NCBI RefSeq assembly: GCF_022844465.1
Contig: NZ_JALHLP010000001.1
Span: 1-64,000, forward strand
Reading direction: 5' to 3'
Source: Bradyrhizobium sp.
GTDB lineage: Bacteria; Pseudomonadota; Alphaproteobacteria; Rhizobiales; Xanthobacteraceae
Length of the DNA stretch: 64,000 nt
Of this stretch, positions 18,532-27,946 are shown piece after piece. The notes below the pieces were generated by a model. It worked only from the letters and a program-made list of their open reading frames with translations. It did no database searches and was not told the origin of the DNA. Each line of letters begins with the position of its first letter. The stretch's first letter is position 1. The translations under genes were made by a program, and so were the position numbers.

Positions 18532-19560
18532 ATGCGATGCATCGTCACTGGCGGCGCCGGTTTCATTGGAAGTCACCTTGTCGATCGCCTCCTCGCGGAC
18601 GGCCACGAGGTGACCGTCATCGACAATTTTGTAATCGGGCGCCCCGAAAATCTTTCGTTGCACGCAGGATCGCCTCGGCTGAGAGTTGTGCGGGCCGATG
18701 TCACCGACCTCGACGCGATCAAGCCCCATTTCAGTGGCGTCAACTGGATTTTTCATCTGGCGGCGCTGGCCGACATTGTTCCTTCGATCGAATCCCCGAC
18801 CCCCTATCACCGCGCCAATGTCGACGGCACCGTCAACGTTCTGGAAGCCGCCCGACAGGCCAATGTTCAGCGCTTTATCTACGCGGCGTCCTCGTCCTGC
18901 TACGGCATCCCCGACATCTATCCCACCGCCGAAACCGCCGAAGCCCGCCCGATGTATCCCTATGCGCTCACCAAGCATCTCGGTGAGCAATGCGTCATGC
19001 ACTGGTGCAGGGTCTACAAGCTGCCGTCGGTCGCGCTACGCCTGTTCAACGTATTCGGGCCGCGTCATCGCACGACCGGCACCTATGGCGCCGTGTTCGG
19101 CGTCTTCATGGCGCAGAAGCTGGCCGGCAAACCCTTCACGGTGGTCGGCAACGGAGAGCAGACGCGCGATTTCACCTATGTCAGCGACGTCGTGGATGCA
19201 TTTGTTACGGCAGCGAATTCTGACGTCTCGAACGAAGTATTGAATGTCGGATCTGATAATACTTACAGCGTCAACCGGCTGGTCGAACTTCTTGGCGGTG
19301 AAAAAGTCCACCTTCCCAAGCGTCCCGGAGAGCCCGATTGTACCTACGCTGACATTACCAAGATCAAGCGGGTTCTGGGCTGGAAACCCCGGGTGCGGTT
19401 CGAGGATGGCGTCGCGACGATGCTGACGACGATCGAACAGTATAGGGACGCGCCGCTGTGGACCGTTGACAAGATTGCTGATGCCACTAAGGACTGGTTC
19501 AGGTACCTGCGTGACGACAAGCATGCGTCACCTGAGACATCACAGAAGGCACCGGGCTGA
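18532..19560 (+). CDS. NAD-dependent epimerase/dehydratase (extended SDR, UDP-glucose 4-epimerase type)
   Basis: 342 residues from ATG 18532 (MRCIVTGGAGFIGSH), which places the NAD-binding GGAGFIG at residues 7-13, as usual; the longer upstream frame is non-coding in appearance. The catalytic Tyr-Lys pair is Y144-K148 (YALTK), and SSSCYG supplies the serine. It probably epimerises or dehydrates an NDP-hexose or heptose. It is divergent from the GmhA-like gene (163-bp gap) and precedes the HldE-like fusion by 112 bp. Confidence 0.9.
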   Translation: MRCIVTGGAGFIGSHLVDRLLADGHEVTVIDNFVIGRPENLSLHAGSPRLRVVRADVTDLDAIKPHFSGVNWIFHLAALADIVPSIESPTPYHRANVDGTVNVLEAARQANVQRFIYAASSSCYGIPDIYPTAETAEARPMYPYALTKHLGEQCVMHWCRVYKLPSVALRLFNVFGPRHRTTGTYGAVFGVFMAQKLAGKPFTVVGNGEQTRDFTYVSDVVDAFVTAANSDVSNEVLNVGSDNTYSVNRLVELLGGEKVHLPKRPGEPDCTYADITKIKRVLGWKPRVRFEDGVATMLTTIEQYRDAPLWTVDKIADATKDWFRYLRDDKHASPETSQKAPG

Positions 19561-19672
19561 GGCGCCCGGTTCCGGCCTCGGTGTTCCTGGCTGGGCGGGG
19601 CACTATTAGCCGCCGCCCGGGACCAATTTGCGACCTGAGTACTTCAACCAACGGACGATTTGAGTACCTCAC

Positions 19673-21244
19673 ATGCCTAGTCCTGCAACCGGCGTTGCGC
19701 GATCGAGCGAACCGCTGACGGCACACGAGAAGATCAAGACCATCGAGCAACTGGGTGAGATCGCGCGGTCCGCCCAGGCGCAAGGGCGAACGGTTGCGCT
19801 CTGCCACGGCGTGTTCGATCTGGTGCATCTCGGCCATATCAGGCACATCCAGGCCGCGCGCGACGAGGCCGACGTGGTCCTGGTGACGATTACGGCGGAC
19901 CGTTTCGTCAACAAGGGTCCCGGACGGCCGATTTTTCCGGAGAATATGCGGGCCGAGATGCTGGCTGCGCTCGCCAATGTCGACTGGGTCGGCATCAATC
20001 GGGACTCCAGCGCTGAGACGGTTCTGGAAACGGTCCGACCCGACATCTACGTCAAGGGTTCCGACTATGAGAATCCCGAAGACGACGTAACCGGCAAGAT
20101 CAGAACCGAGCGCGACGCGGTTGAGCGCCATGGCGGGCGCATCGTATTCACGCGGGACGTGACGTTCAGTTCGTCGTCGCTGATAAACCGGTATCTCGAC
20201 ATCTACGATCCGCCACTCCGCGACTATCTGCAGAAGGTCAGAGAGGGCGGCGGCTCCGAGCGCTTGCTGCGGCTGATCGACAAAGTCCAGGACATGCATG
20301 TCGTGCTGGTGGGCGACACCATCATCGATGAATACCAGTACGTCTCGGCGCTGGGAAAATCCTCGAAAGAGAACATCGTCGCCACCCTGTTCAAGAGCCG
20401 CGAACAATTCGCCGGCGGCGTCGTCGCGGCGGCCAACCACGTCGCCAGCTTCTGCAAATCGGTCGAGATCGTGACCACGCTTGGCGGCGAAGACTATCCG
20501 GACGACTTTATCCGCGCTCATGTCCGCCCCAACGTCTCGCTCACGCCGATCCGCATCGAGGGTCGCCCGACCACGCGCAAATTGCGGTTCGTCGAGATGG
20601 GGTATCTGCACAAGCTGTTCGAAGTGTATACCATGAACGACACCCCGCTCGGGGAAACCGAGCGGGCGGAGATCGATCGTATCACCAGCGAACGCATCAA
20701 GGCCGCCGACGTGGTGATCGTCACTGATTTTGGTCACGGCATGATCGCGCAAACCACGATCGATGCGCTGATCGCAAACGCGAGATTTCTCGCCGTCAAC
20801 GCCCAGAGCAACAGCGGCAATCACGGTTATAATCTGATAACAAAATATCCCCGCGCAGATTACATTTGCATCGACGCGCCGGAGGCGCGTCTGGCCGCGA
20901 CCGACAAGTTCAGCGACATTGCCTCCGTCATCGCCACCAGCCTGCGCGGCAAGATCGATTGCGACAACATGATCATCACGCATGGCTCATTCGGCTGCTA
21001 TCCATTCTCCCCGAAGACCGGCGTCGCCCGGGTTCCCGCTTTCACCAAGTCCGTCGTCGATACGGTCGGCGCCGGCGACGCGTTCCTGACAATTACGGCA
21101 CCCCTGGTGGCCGCCGGCGGGCACATCGAGGACGTCGCCTTTATCGGCAACGCTGCCGGTGCGATCAAGGTCGGGATCGTTGGCCATCGCAGTTCGGTTG
21201 AGAAGGTGCCATTGGTCAAGTTCGTCACGGCGTTGCTGAAGTAA
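19673..21244 (+). CDS. nucleotidyltransferase-PfkB kinase fusion (HldE-like, reversed domain order)
   Basis: 523 residues. The N-terminal cytidylyltransferase-like domain (about 35-175) carries the CHGVFDLVHLGH signature with HxGH at 52-55. The C-terminal domain is a PfkB/ribokinase-type sugar kinase with FAGGVVAAANHVA and the DTVGAGDAF catalytic motif (about 463-471). HldE has both activities but in the opposite order (kinase first), so this is a reversed fusion. It would phosphorylate and nucleotidyl-activate a sugar phosphate, most likely a heptose given the SIS isomerase nearby. It is 27 bp upstream of the next epimerase gene. Confidence 0.88.
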   Translation: MPSPATGVARSSEPLTAHEKIKTIEQLGEIARSAQAQGRTVALCHGVFDLVHLGHIRHIQAARDEADVVLVTITADRFVNKGPGRPIFPENMRAEMLAALANVDWVGINRDSSAETVLETVRPDIYVKGSDYENPEDDVTGKIRTERDAVERHGGRIVFTRDVTFSSSSLINRYLDIYDPPLRDYLQKVREGGGSERLLRLIDKVQDMHVVLVGDTIIDEYQYVSALGKSSKENIVATLFKSREQFAGGVVAAANHVASFCKSVEIVTTLGGEDYPDDFIRAHVRPNVSLTPIRIEGRPTTRKLRFVEMGYLHKLFEVYTMNDTPLGETERAEIDRITSERIKAADVVIVTDFGHGMIAQTTIDALIANARFLAVNAQSNSGNHGYNLITKYPRADYICIDAPEARLAATDKFSDIASVIATSLRGKIDCDNMIITHGSFGCYPFSPKTGVARVPAFTKSVVDTVGAGDAFLTITAPLVAAGGHIEDVAFIGNAAGAIKVGIVGHRSSVEKVPLVKFVTALLK

Positions 21245-21271
21245 CGCAAAACAGGTCTTTGGAGAACGATA

Positions 21272-22273
21272 GTGATCGCTCGAAAATGGAACGTGATGGT
21301 CACTGGTGGCGCCGGCTATGTCGGCAGCGTGCTGGTCCCCCAACTGCTCGCCGCCGGCCACAAGGTCACGGTGCTCGACCTCTTCATGTACGGCGAATCC
21401 GTCTTTGACTCGGTCCGCGGTAATCCCGGTCTCAGGCTCGTCAAGGGCGACATTCGCGACGCGGCGGCGGTAAACAATGCGTTGGCGGGAAACAACGCGG
21501 TGATCCATCTCGCCTGCATCTCGAATGATCCGTCGTTTGAACTGGATCCCGGCCTGGGCAAGTCGATCAACTACGACTGCTTTCGCCCCATGGTTCGGGC
21601 GGCCAAGAAAGCGGGCGTAAAGCGGTTCATCTATGCGTCGTCATCGAGCGTGTACGGGATCAAGGACGAGGCCGAAGTCACCGAGGAGCTTTCGTGTGAG
21701 CCGCTGACGGATTACTCGAAGTTCAAGGCAATGTGCGAGACCGATCTGGCGGACGAGGCCGCTTCCGGTTTCGTCACCTGCACGGTGCGTCCCGCAACCG
21801 TCTGTGGCTACGCACCGCGGCAGCGACTGGACGTCGTAGTCAACATCTTGACCAATCTTGCCGTCAACACCGGGCGTATCCGCGTGTTCGGCGGCACGCA
21901 AAGGCGTCCCAATCTGCACATCGCCGACATGGCCGCGGCCTATCTGTTCCTGCTGCAGCAGGACGACGCGAAGATTGACGGCAAGATCTACAATATCGGC
22001 TACGAAAATCATTCGCTGATGAAGATAGCCGATATCGTCAAGTCAGTGGTCGGGGGCGATGTCAATGTTGTGGTGGAGCCGACCGACGATCTGCGTTCCT
22101 ATCATGTGTCATCGGAAAAAATCCGCCGCGAACTCGGATTTGCTCCAACGCACACGATCGAACAGGCGGTGTCGGGGCTGGTCGATGCGTTCAAGTCCGG
22201 ACGCCTGCCGAATTCCCTGAACGACCCTCGATACTTCAATATCAAGATGATGCAGAACATCAGCCTGAAGTGA
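21272..22273 (+). CDS. NAD-dependent sugar epimerase/dehydratase (extended SDR)
   Basis: 333 residues from a GTG start with GGAG nine nucleotides upstream. GGAGYVG (12-18) binds NAD, and SSSSVYG with Y148-x-x-x-K152 (YSKFK) forms the catalytic site. It differs clearly from the SDR at 18532, so the two probably act on different intermediates. The stop codon overlaps the GTG of the HAD gene (GTGA), beginning a long series of overlapping genes that runs to about 35.7 kb. Confidence 0.9.
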   Translation: MIARKWNVMVTGGAGYVGSVLVPQLLAAGHKVTVLDLFMYGESVFDSVRGNPGLRLVKGDIRDAAAVNNALAGNNAVIHLACISNDPSFELDPGLGKSINYDCFRPMVRAAKKAGVKRFIYASSSSVYGIKDEAEVTEELSCEPLTDYSKFKAMCETDLADEAASGFVTCTVRPATVCGYAPRQRLDVVVNILTNLAVNTGRIRVFGGTQRRPNLHIADMAAAYLFLLQQDDAKIDGKIYNIGYENHSLMKIADIVKSVVGGDVNVVVEPTDDLRSYHVSSEKIRRELGFAPTHTIEQAVSGLVDAFKSGRLPNSLNDPRYFNIKMMQNISLK

Positions 22274-22890
22274 GCCGCGTGCGGATCGGAATCGATTTCG
22301 ACAACACCATTATCTGCTACGACAAGGTGTTTGCCGCCGCGGCGCTGCAACGCGGACTGGTACCACCCGGATGGACAGGGTCGAAGACCGATGTCCGGGA
22401 ATATCTTCGATCGAAGCCGGACGGTGAACGCGCGTGGCAGGGCCTGCAGGGCTGGGCCTACGGCAAGGGCATTGCTAACGCGGAAGTATTTCCCGGTGTG
22501 ACGGACTTTCTGGCTGCATGCCGGCAGAATAATTCCAGCGTTTGCATCGTCAGCCACAAGACTCGTTTCGGTCACCAGGACCCTGATCGCACCGATCTTC
22601 GAGGTGCGGCGCTTGATTGGCTGCGCACGGCCGGACTAATCGGGACTGAGCATTCGGCGCTGAGCCACAACAACGTCTTTTTTGAAGATACGCAGCCGGC
22701 CAAGGTCGAACGGCTCGCGAGCCTCGACCTCGATGTGTTCATCGACGATCTCGTCGATGTTTTCGCCCAACCCCATTTCCCGCGCCATGTCAGGGCCATT
22801 CTGTTTGCCGGGTCCGGAAACCCGGTTCCGGGCCCCTTTAAATCGATCGCCAGTTGGGCCGAAATTCAGCGCGAGGTATTCCGCCGGTGA
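22270..22890 (+). CDS. HAD-superfamily phosphatase-like protein
   Basis: 206 residues from GTG 22270, overlapping the previous stop by 4 nt. Motif I is DFDNTI (D9 and D11), motif II is probably VSHKT near 97, and the acidic motif IV is probably FIDDLVDVF near 157, consistent with a HAD-like hydrolase. In position it could supply the phosphatase step (like GmhB) of an activated-sugar pathway, but it is not a close GmhB relative, so the substrate is unknown. The next gene starts in a GTGA overlap. Confidence 0.75.
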   Translation: MSRVRIGIDFDNTIICYDKVFAAAALQRGLVPPGWTGSKTDVREYLRSKPDGERAWQGLQGWAYGKGIANAEVFPGVTDFLAACRQNNSSVCIVSHKTRFGHQDPDRTDLRGAALDWLRTAGLIGTEHSALSHNNVFFEDTQPAKVERLASLDLDVFIDDLVDVFAQPHFPRHVRAILFAGSGNPVPGPFKSIASWAEIQREVFRR

Positions 22891-23960
22891 ACGAGGCTGA
22901 AGTCAGTCCGCAGGATGCGATGGCGACCGGACACCGACTGTCCGGACAACCGGTGCGGGCAGTTCATCCCGCCCATCCCGGTGGAAACAATCGGGTATTT
23001 CAGCTGGAGATGGCCGGCGGTGATCGCCTGGCCCTGAAGTATTATCGATCGCCATCGATCGATGGCCGCGATCGCCTCGGGCAGGAGTATGAGGCGCTGT
23101 CTTTCCTGGCCCACCACGGCATCGCGTCCACGCCGCGGCCGATCGCTCGGGATGTCCACAGCAACTGCGCCCTGTACCAGTGGCTCGATGGCGAGGCGGC
23201 TGCGTTGCGGCCGCAGGCCGATGACGTCGATCAACTGGCGGAGTTCCTGGTCGGACTCCAGCGACTTCGTCAAGCCGCAGGCGCCATGAACTTGCGCAAC
23301 GCGTCAGCCAGCATTTTTTCTGCAAACCAGGCCGTGGCGCAATGTCAGGCGCGACTGAACAGGTTGCAAGGCTCGGCCGGTGAGTGTCCGGACTTGCGCG
23401 AGTTCCTGGATCGTGATCTGGTTCCGAGTTGCGCTACCGTGGTGCGGCGAGTTGAAGAGCGCTTTGCGGATCTGGGCTGGGACCCGGCCGCGGTCCTTTC
23501 GGTTGCGCATCGTGCGCTGAGCCCATCCGACTTTGGCCTGCACAATGCCTTGCGCAGCCCAGATGGCCGGCTGAAATTCATTGACTTCGAATACTTTGGC
23601 TGGGACGACCCGGTCAAGCTGATATCTGACACCGCCATCCATCCAGGCAGCAACTTTTCCGAAGCCAGCGCGATTCGGCTGATTGAACATCTTTCAACCG
23701 AATTTTCTATCCACGACCCTTCGTTTGCGGTCCGTCGCGACGTACTGTATCCTGTGTTCGGGATGATCTGGTGCCTGATTATCCTGAATGACTATTTGCC
23801 GGAAAGCCGTTCGATGCGCATTTTGTCTGCGCAAGGCGGCGATTTGGCGGCCCGCCTCGCGGGTCAGCTCGACAAAGCCCGCCGGCTCCATCAAACGATT
23901 TGTCAACGTGATTCAGATCTCACCTCACGCGGAAGCCGCCCTCACCTGCAAGCTGGATGA
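22887..23960 (+). CDS. aminoglycoside phosphotransferase-fold kinase (APH family)
   Basis: 357 residues from GTG 22887, which gives a 4-nt GTGA overlap with the HAD gene; an earlier in-frame start at 22854 would overlap more. The APH/choline-kinase fold is seen from NRVFQLEMAGGDRLALKYY (nucleotide-binding strands and Lys), SPSDFGLHNAL near 213-223 (Brenner motif with Asp and Asn) and FIDFEYFGWDDP near 231-242 (metal-binding Asp). In a sugar cluster it is likely a small-molecule (sugar or amino-sugar) kinase, not an antibiotic-resistance enzyme. Its 3' end overlaps the transketolase start by about 53 nt. Confidence 0.82.
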   Translation: MNEAEVSPQDAMATGHRLSGQPVRAVHPAHPGGNNRVFQLEMAGGDRLALKYYRSPSIDGRDRLGQEYEALSFLAHHGIASTPRPIARDVHSNCALYQWLDGEAAALRPQADDVDQLAEFLVGLQRLRQAAGAMNLRNASASIFSANQAVAQCQARLNRLQGSAGECPDLREFLDRDLVPSCATVVRRVEERFADLGWDPAAVLSVAHRALSPSDFGLHNALRSPDGRLKFIDFEYFGWDDPVKLISDTAIHPGSNFSEASAIRLIEHLSTEFSIHDPSFAVRRDVLYPVFGMIWCLIILNDYLPESRSMRILSAQGGDLAARLAGQLDKARRLHQTICQRDSDLTSRGSRPHLQAG

Positions 23961-24756
23961 GCGCAGCCTCTATTTGCGCCGCCTCGTGCTGCGCACCGTG
24001 CGTTCGGCCGGGCGCGGCCATGTCGGTCCGGCCCTGTCGCTGATCGAAATGGTCCGCGTGCTCTATGACAACGTGCTGCGGATCGATCCGAAGAACCCCA
24101 GGGACCCCGCGCGCGACCGCGCGATCCTCAGCAAGGGGCACGGCTGTCTCGCGCTCTATGTCCTGCTCGCCGATCGCGGCTTCTTTCCGCTGTCCGAACT
24201 CGACGGCTTTTGCGGCGCCGACAGCATTCTGGGCGGACATCCCGAATTCGGGATGGTTCCGGGCGTCGAGGCCTCGACCGGCGCGCTCGGGCACGGGCTC
24301 TCCATCGGCGTCGGTCTTGCGCTGGCGGCGCGCATGCGCGACCGCGCCTATCGGACGTTCGTGTTGCTCGGCGATGGCGAGATCAACGAGGGCTCGGTAT
24401 GGGAAGCTGCGATGAGCGCGTCCAAGCACGGCCTCGACAATCTCGTCGCGCTGATCGACTACAACAAATTGCAGAGTTATGGTCCTACCGACTACGTCTT
24501 GCCGCTGGAGCCGCTGGCGGACAAATGGCGCAGCTTCGGCTTTGCCGTCGAGGAGTTGAACGGACATGACGTCGGCCAGTTGCGCGACACGTTGACCAAG
24601 GTACCGCCGGTTCCCGGCAAACCGACGGCGATCATCTGCCACACCATCAAGGGCAAAGGTCTGCCGGCGGCAGAGTCCAACGCCGATTGGCATCACAAGA
24701 ACAAGTTGACGGACAGCGAACTCGAATCCATTCGCGTTGCCGTCGGCGATTTTTGA
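23908..24756 (+). CDS. transketolase, N-terminal (TPP-binding) subunit
   Basis: 282 residues from a proposed GTG at 23908; the open frame extends upstream inside the kinase gene, and no strong ribosome-binding site settles the start. It carries the TPP-binding half of a transketolase: SAGRGHVGPALSLIEM, ILSKGHGCLALY, the metal/diphosphate motif GDGEINEGSVWEA (155-167) and IKGKGLP. The C-terminal half is the next gene. Split transketolases transfer two-carbon units and are common in specialised sugar and amino-sugar pathways. Confidence 0.92.
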   Translation: MIQISPHAEAALTCKLDERSLYLRRLVLRTVRSAGRGHVGPALSLIEMVRVLYDNVLRIDPKNPRDPARDRAILSKGHGCLALYVLLADRGFFPLSELDGFCGADSILGGHPEFGMVPGVEASTGALGHGLSIGVGLALAARMRDRAYRTFVLLGDGEINEGSVWEAAMSASKHGLDNLVALIDYNKLQSYGPTDYVLPLEPLADKWRSFGFAVEELNGHDVGQLRDTLTKVPPVPGKPTAIICHTIKGKGLPAAESNADWHHKNKLTDSELESIRVAVGDF

Positions 24757-24766
24757 TCGGGTTCCC

Positions 24767-25726
24767 ATGCGCAACACCGCCATGAACATGGTCCACAAGC
24801 TGGCAGCGCGCGACGAGCGGGTGCTCTATATCGGCTCCGACCCGGGGGCCGGCACGCTGCGGGCGATGAGCAAGGAATTTCCGCGGCGGCATTTGATCGA
24901 AGGCATCTCGGAGGCCCACATCATCGGCATGTCGGCCGGCCTCGCGATGGAAGGCTACGTGCCCTATGTCAACACCATCGCCACCTTCCTCACCCGCCGC
25001 TGCTACGAGCAGGTGGCGGTTGACCTCTGCCTGCACAATCTGCCCGTGCGGCTGATCGCCAACGGCGGGGGCCTGGTTTATGCGCCGCTCGGGCCCACAC
25101 ATCAGGCGATCGAGGATATCGCGATCATGCGGGCGTTGCCGAACATGACCGTGGTATGCCCGGCTGACGCCGACGAGGCGGCGCGGCTGATGGAGCGGAC
25201 GCTGGATTGGCCGGGGCCGATCTACATCCGCCTGGCGAAGGGCGGCGACCCCATCGTCTCCAATCCGGCGCACGGCTTTGAGATCGGCCGGGCGATCCTG
25301 ATGCGGCCACCCGGCGACGTCCTGATGGTGACCACCGGCATCATGCTCCAGCGCGCCCTCGACGCCGCCGACCTGTTGGCGGCGCAGGGCGTCCGCGCCG
25401 GCATCCTGCACATGCATACGGTCAAGCCGCTGGATGTCGAAACGCTGCTCCAGGCAACCCGCGACACCCGGCTGGTGGTAACGCTGGAAGAACATGTGCC
25501 GTCGGGTGGCCTAGGCAGTGCTGTGATAGAGACCCTGATCGACAACCGGAGGACCGACCTGCCCGCCATGCTGCGGCTGTCGCTGCCCGACCGCTTCATG
25601 CACAATTACGGTTCGCAGGACAGCCTCCTGAAAAAACACGGGCTGGCGCCAAACTCGATCGCCGCGGCCATCGAGCGTTCCCTTGCCGCGCCGGCCGCAC
25701 CCTCCCCTCAACTTCATTCAACGTGA
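24767..25726 (+). CDS. transketolase, C-terminal (pyrimidine-binding) subunit
   Basis: 319 residues from ATG 24767, ten bases after the stop of the N-terminal subunit. The TPP-activating glutamate is E49 in IEGISEAHIIGMSAGLA. GPTHQAIEDIAIMRALPNM and the C-terminal transketolase domain with EEHVPSGGLGS are typical. It forms the active site together with the upstream subunit. Its stop overlaps the start of the first aminotransferase in a GTGA junction. Confidence 0.92.
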   Translation: MRNTAMNMVHKLAARDERVLYIGSDPGAGTLRAMSKEFPRRHLIEGISEAHIIGMSAGLAMEGYVPYVNTIATFLTRRCYEQVAVDLCLHNLPVRLIANGGGLVYAPLGPTHQAIEDIAIMRALPNMTVVCPADADEAARLMERTLDWPGPIYIRLAKGGDPIVSNPAHGFEIGRAILMRPPGDVLMVTTGIMLQRALDAADLLAAQGVRAGILHMHTVKPLDVETLLQATRDTRLVVTLEEHVPSGGLGSAVIETLIDNRRTDLPAMLRLSLPDRFMHNYGSQDSLLKKHGLAPNSIAAAIERSLAAPAAPSPQLHST

Positions 25727-26838
25727 GCGACATGTACGACGTCCGATATTCCTACCTGCTCGAGCAGTTCGCCGACCCGGCCCCGATCTTGGCCGAAATC
25801 GGCCGGCTGGTGGCGACCGGTGATTTCACCCTGGGCAAGCCGGTTGCCGAGTTCGAGCGGCGGTTTGCAGAACTGATCGGGACCCGGCACGCCATCGGGG
25901 TCGGCTCCGGCACCGACGCCCTGAAGCTGCCGCTGAAGGCCCTCGGCATCACCCACGGCGACGAAGTCATCACCGCCGCCAACACCTTCATCGCGACCGT
26001 CGGCGCGATCGCCGAAACCGGCGCGACGCCGGTGCTGGTCGACTGCGACGACTCCTTTTGCATGAACGTCGATCAGCTCGAGGCCGCCATCACGAAGAAG
26101 ACCAAGGCGATCATGCCGGTGCAACTGACCGGCGACGTCGTCGACATGGTCAGGCTGATGGCGATTGCCGAACGCCATGGCATTCCGGTGGTCGAAGACG
26201 CCTGCCAGGGAATCCTGTCCGAATTTGCCGGAAAACGCTCCGGCACCTACGGCATCGCCGCCGGCTTCTCGCTGCATCCGCTGAAAAACCTCAACGTCTG
26301 GGGCGATGCCGGGGTGATCGTCACCAATGACGACGCCATGAACGAACGGCTACGGCTTATCCGCAATCACGGCATGAAGAACCGCGACGAGATCGCGATC
26401 CTCGGATGCAATTCCCGCCTCGATTCCGTCCAGGCCGTGGTCGGCAACTGGCTGGTGGGTCACACCGCCGAAATCACCCGGCGGCGGATCGAGAACGCCG
26501 CCTATTACGACGCCGGACTTGCCGACCTGCGCGCCTTGCGCATTCCGCCGCGTCGCACGAGTGTCCGGCACGTCTACCACCTCTACATGGTGTTTGCCGA
26601 GCGGCGCGACGAGCTCCACCAATACTGCCTGGACAATGGCGTCGAGGCCAAGATTCATTACCCGATCCCGTTGTACCAGCAGGAGGGACTGAAGCATCTC
26701 GGCTATGCGCCCGGTCGCTTTCCCGTCACGGACCGTCACGCGAGGGAAGTGATCAGCTTCCCCGTGGATCAGCATCTGACGCGCCGGCAGCAGGACCGGG
26801 TGCTCGACACCGTTCGGAAATTCTACCATGGACGCTGA
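25723..26838 (+). CDS. DegT/DnrJ/EryC1/StrS-family PLP aminotransferase (first copy)
   Basis: 371 residues from GTG 25723 with a 4-nt overlap; ATG 25732 is an alternative. These enzymes aminate keto-sugars attached to nucleotides, or, in a few relatives, dehydrate them. GSGTDALKLPLKALGI, DEVITAANTFIAT, VEDACQGIL and the PLP-lysine motif HPLKNLNVWGDAG (K188) are intact, so activity is expected. It is followed, with an 11-nt overlap, by a second, clearly related family member. Confidence 0.93.
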   Translation: MSDMYDVRYSYLLEQFADPAPILAEIGRLVATGDFTLGKPVAEFERRFAELIGTRHAIGVGSGTDALKLPLKALGITHGDEVITAANTFIATVGAIAETGATPVLVDCDDSFCMNVDQLEAAITKKTKAIMPVQLTGDVVDMVRLMAIAERHGIPVVEDACQGILSEFAGKRSGTYGIAAGFSLHPLKNLNVWGDAGVIVTNDDAMNERLRLIRNHGMKNRDEIAILGCNSRLDSVQAVVGNWLVGHTAEITRRRIENAAYYDAGLADLRALRIPPRRTSVRHVYHLYMVFAERRDELHQYCLDNGVEAKIHYPIPLYQQEGLKHLGYAPGRFPVTDRHAREVISFPVDQHLTRRQQDRVLDTVRKFYHGR

Positions 26839-27946
26839 CACGGCCCTCAGGCGCATCGGCTACGTCGATCTTCCCGCGCAGTTCGAGGAAGAGCGCGCCG
26901 AGATCATGCAGGCCGTCGAGGGCGTGTTCCGGCGCGGCGATTTCATCGGCGGCGAGGCGGTCGGCAAGCTCGAGGCCGAGCTCTCCGCCTATCTCGGCTC
27001 GGCGCATGTGGTCACCCTCAATTCCGGCACCGATGCGCTGATCCTCGCCATGAGGGTCCTCGATATCGGCCCGGGCGACGAGGTGATCACGCCGCCGAAC
27101 TCCTTCGTGGCGTCGACGGCCGCCGTGATTGCGGTCGGCGCCACGCCGGTCTTTGCCGATGTGCTGCCGGACCAGAATGTGGATCCGGCTGCGGTCGAAG
27201 CCGCCGTCACGCCACGGACCAGGGCGATCATGCCGGTACATCTGACCGGGCGAATGGCTGACATGAACCCGCTGATGGCGATCGCGCGAAAGCATTCCCT
27301 CGCAATCATCGAGGACAGCGCCCAGGCGGTGGGCTCCACCTACGACGGACGGATGAGCGGAACCATCGGGACGTTCGGTTGCTTCTCGGCGCATCCGCTG
27401 AAGAATCTGAACGCTGCCGGCGACGCCGGATTCGTCGTCACTGATGACGCCGGGCTCGCGGCCCGGATCCGGCGCCTCCGCAACCACGGACTGGTCAGCC
27501 GCAGCGACGTCCAGGAATGGGGGATGGTGTCGCGACTGGATACGCTGCAGGCCGAGGTGTTGCGCATTCGCCTGCGCCATCTTCCGTCGGTGATCGAACG
27601 CCGGCGGCGCAACGTCGCGCAATACCGCGCCTCGCTGGCGGGGTTGCCGCTTTTCGTCCCGCCCTGCCGCGACATCGAGTTCAACACCTTCCACACCTTT
27701 GTCGTCCAAACCGATCGCCGCGACGCGTTACAGAAATACCTGGCCGGCAAAGGGATCGAGACGGCGATCCACTATCCGGTGCCGATCCATCTGCAGCCGG
27801 CGGCAGCGCATCTCGGTCACCGCCTCGGGGCCTTCCCCGTGACCGAGCGCCAGTCCAGGAGCATCCTGACCTTGCCCGTGAACCAGTTCCTGTCGGCCGC
27901 CGACATCAGCTATATCTGCGCCAGCGTGCGGGAGTTTTTTGCATGA
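26828..27946 (+). CDS. DegT/DnrJ/EryC1/StrS-family PLP aminotransferase (second copy)
   Basis: 372 residues from ATG 26828. It has the same motif set as its neighbour: NSGTDALILAMRVLDIGPGD, DEVITPPNSFVAS, IEDSAQAVGS and HPLKNLNAAGDAG with the PLP lysine K192. The shared HPLKNLN context suggests an old tandem duplication followed by divergence, giving two amination (or amination plus dehydration) steps. Its stop overlaps the oxygenase start in an ATGA junction. Confidence 0.93.
   Translation: MDADTALRRIGYVDLPAQFEEERAEIMQAVEGVFRRGDFIGGEAVGKLEAELSAYLGSAHVVTLNSGTDALILAMRVLDIGPGDEVITPPNSFVASTAAVIAVGATPVFADVLPDQNVDPAAVEAAVTPRTRAIMPVHLTGRMADMNPLMAIARKHSLAIIEDSAQAVGSTYDGRMSGTIGTFGCFSAHPLKNLNAAGDAGFVVTDDAGLAARIRRLRNHGLVSRSDVQEWGMVSRLDTLQAEVLRIRLRHLPSVIERRRRNVAQYRASLAGLPLFVPPCRDIEFNTFHTFVVQTDRRDALQKYLAGKGIETAIHYPVPIHLQPAAAHLGHRLGAFPVTERQSRSILTLPVNQFLSAADISYICASVREFFA

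Noticed and set aside
22887..23960. Antibiotic-resistance aminoglycoside phosphotransferase
   Set aside because: The APH fold is shared by many small-molecule kinases; the setting in a coupled sugar operon argues against a resistance role.
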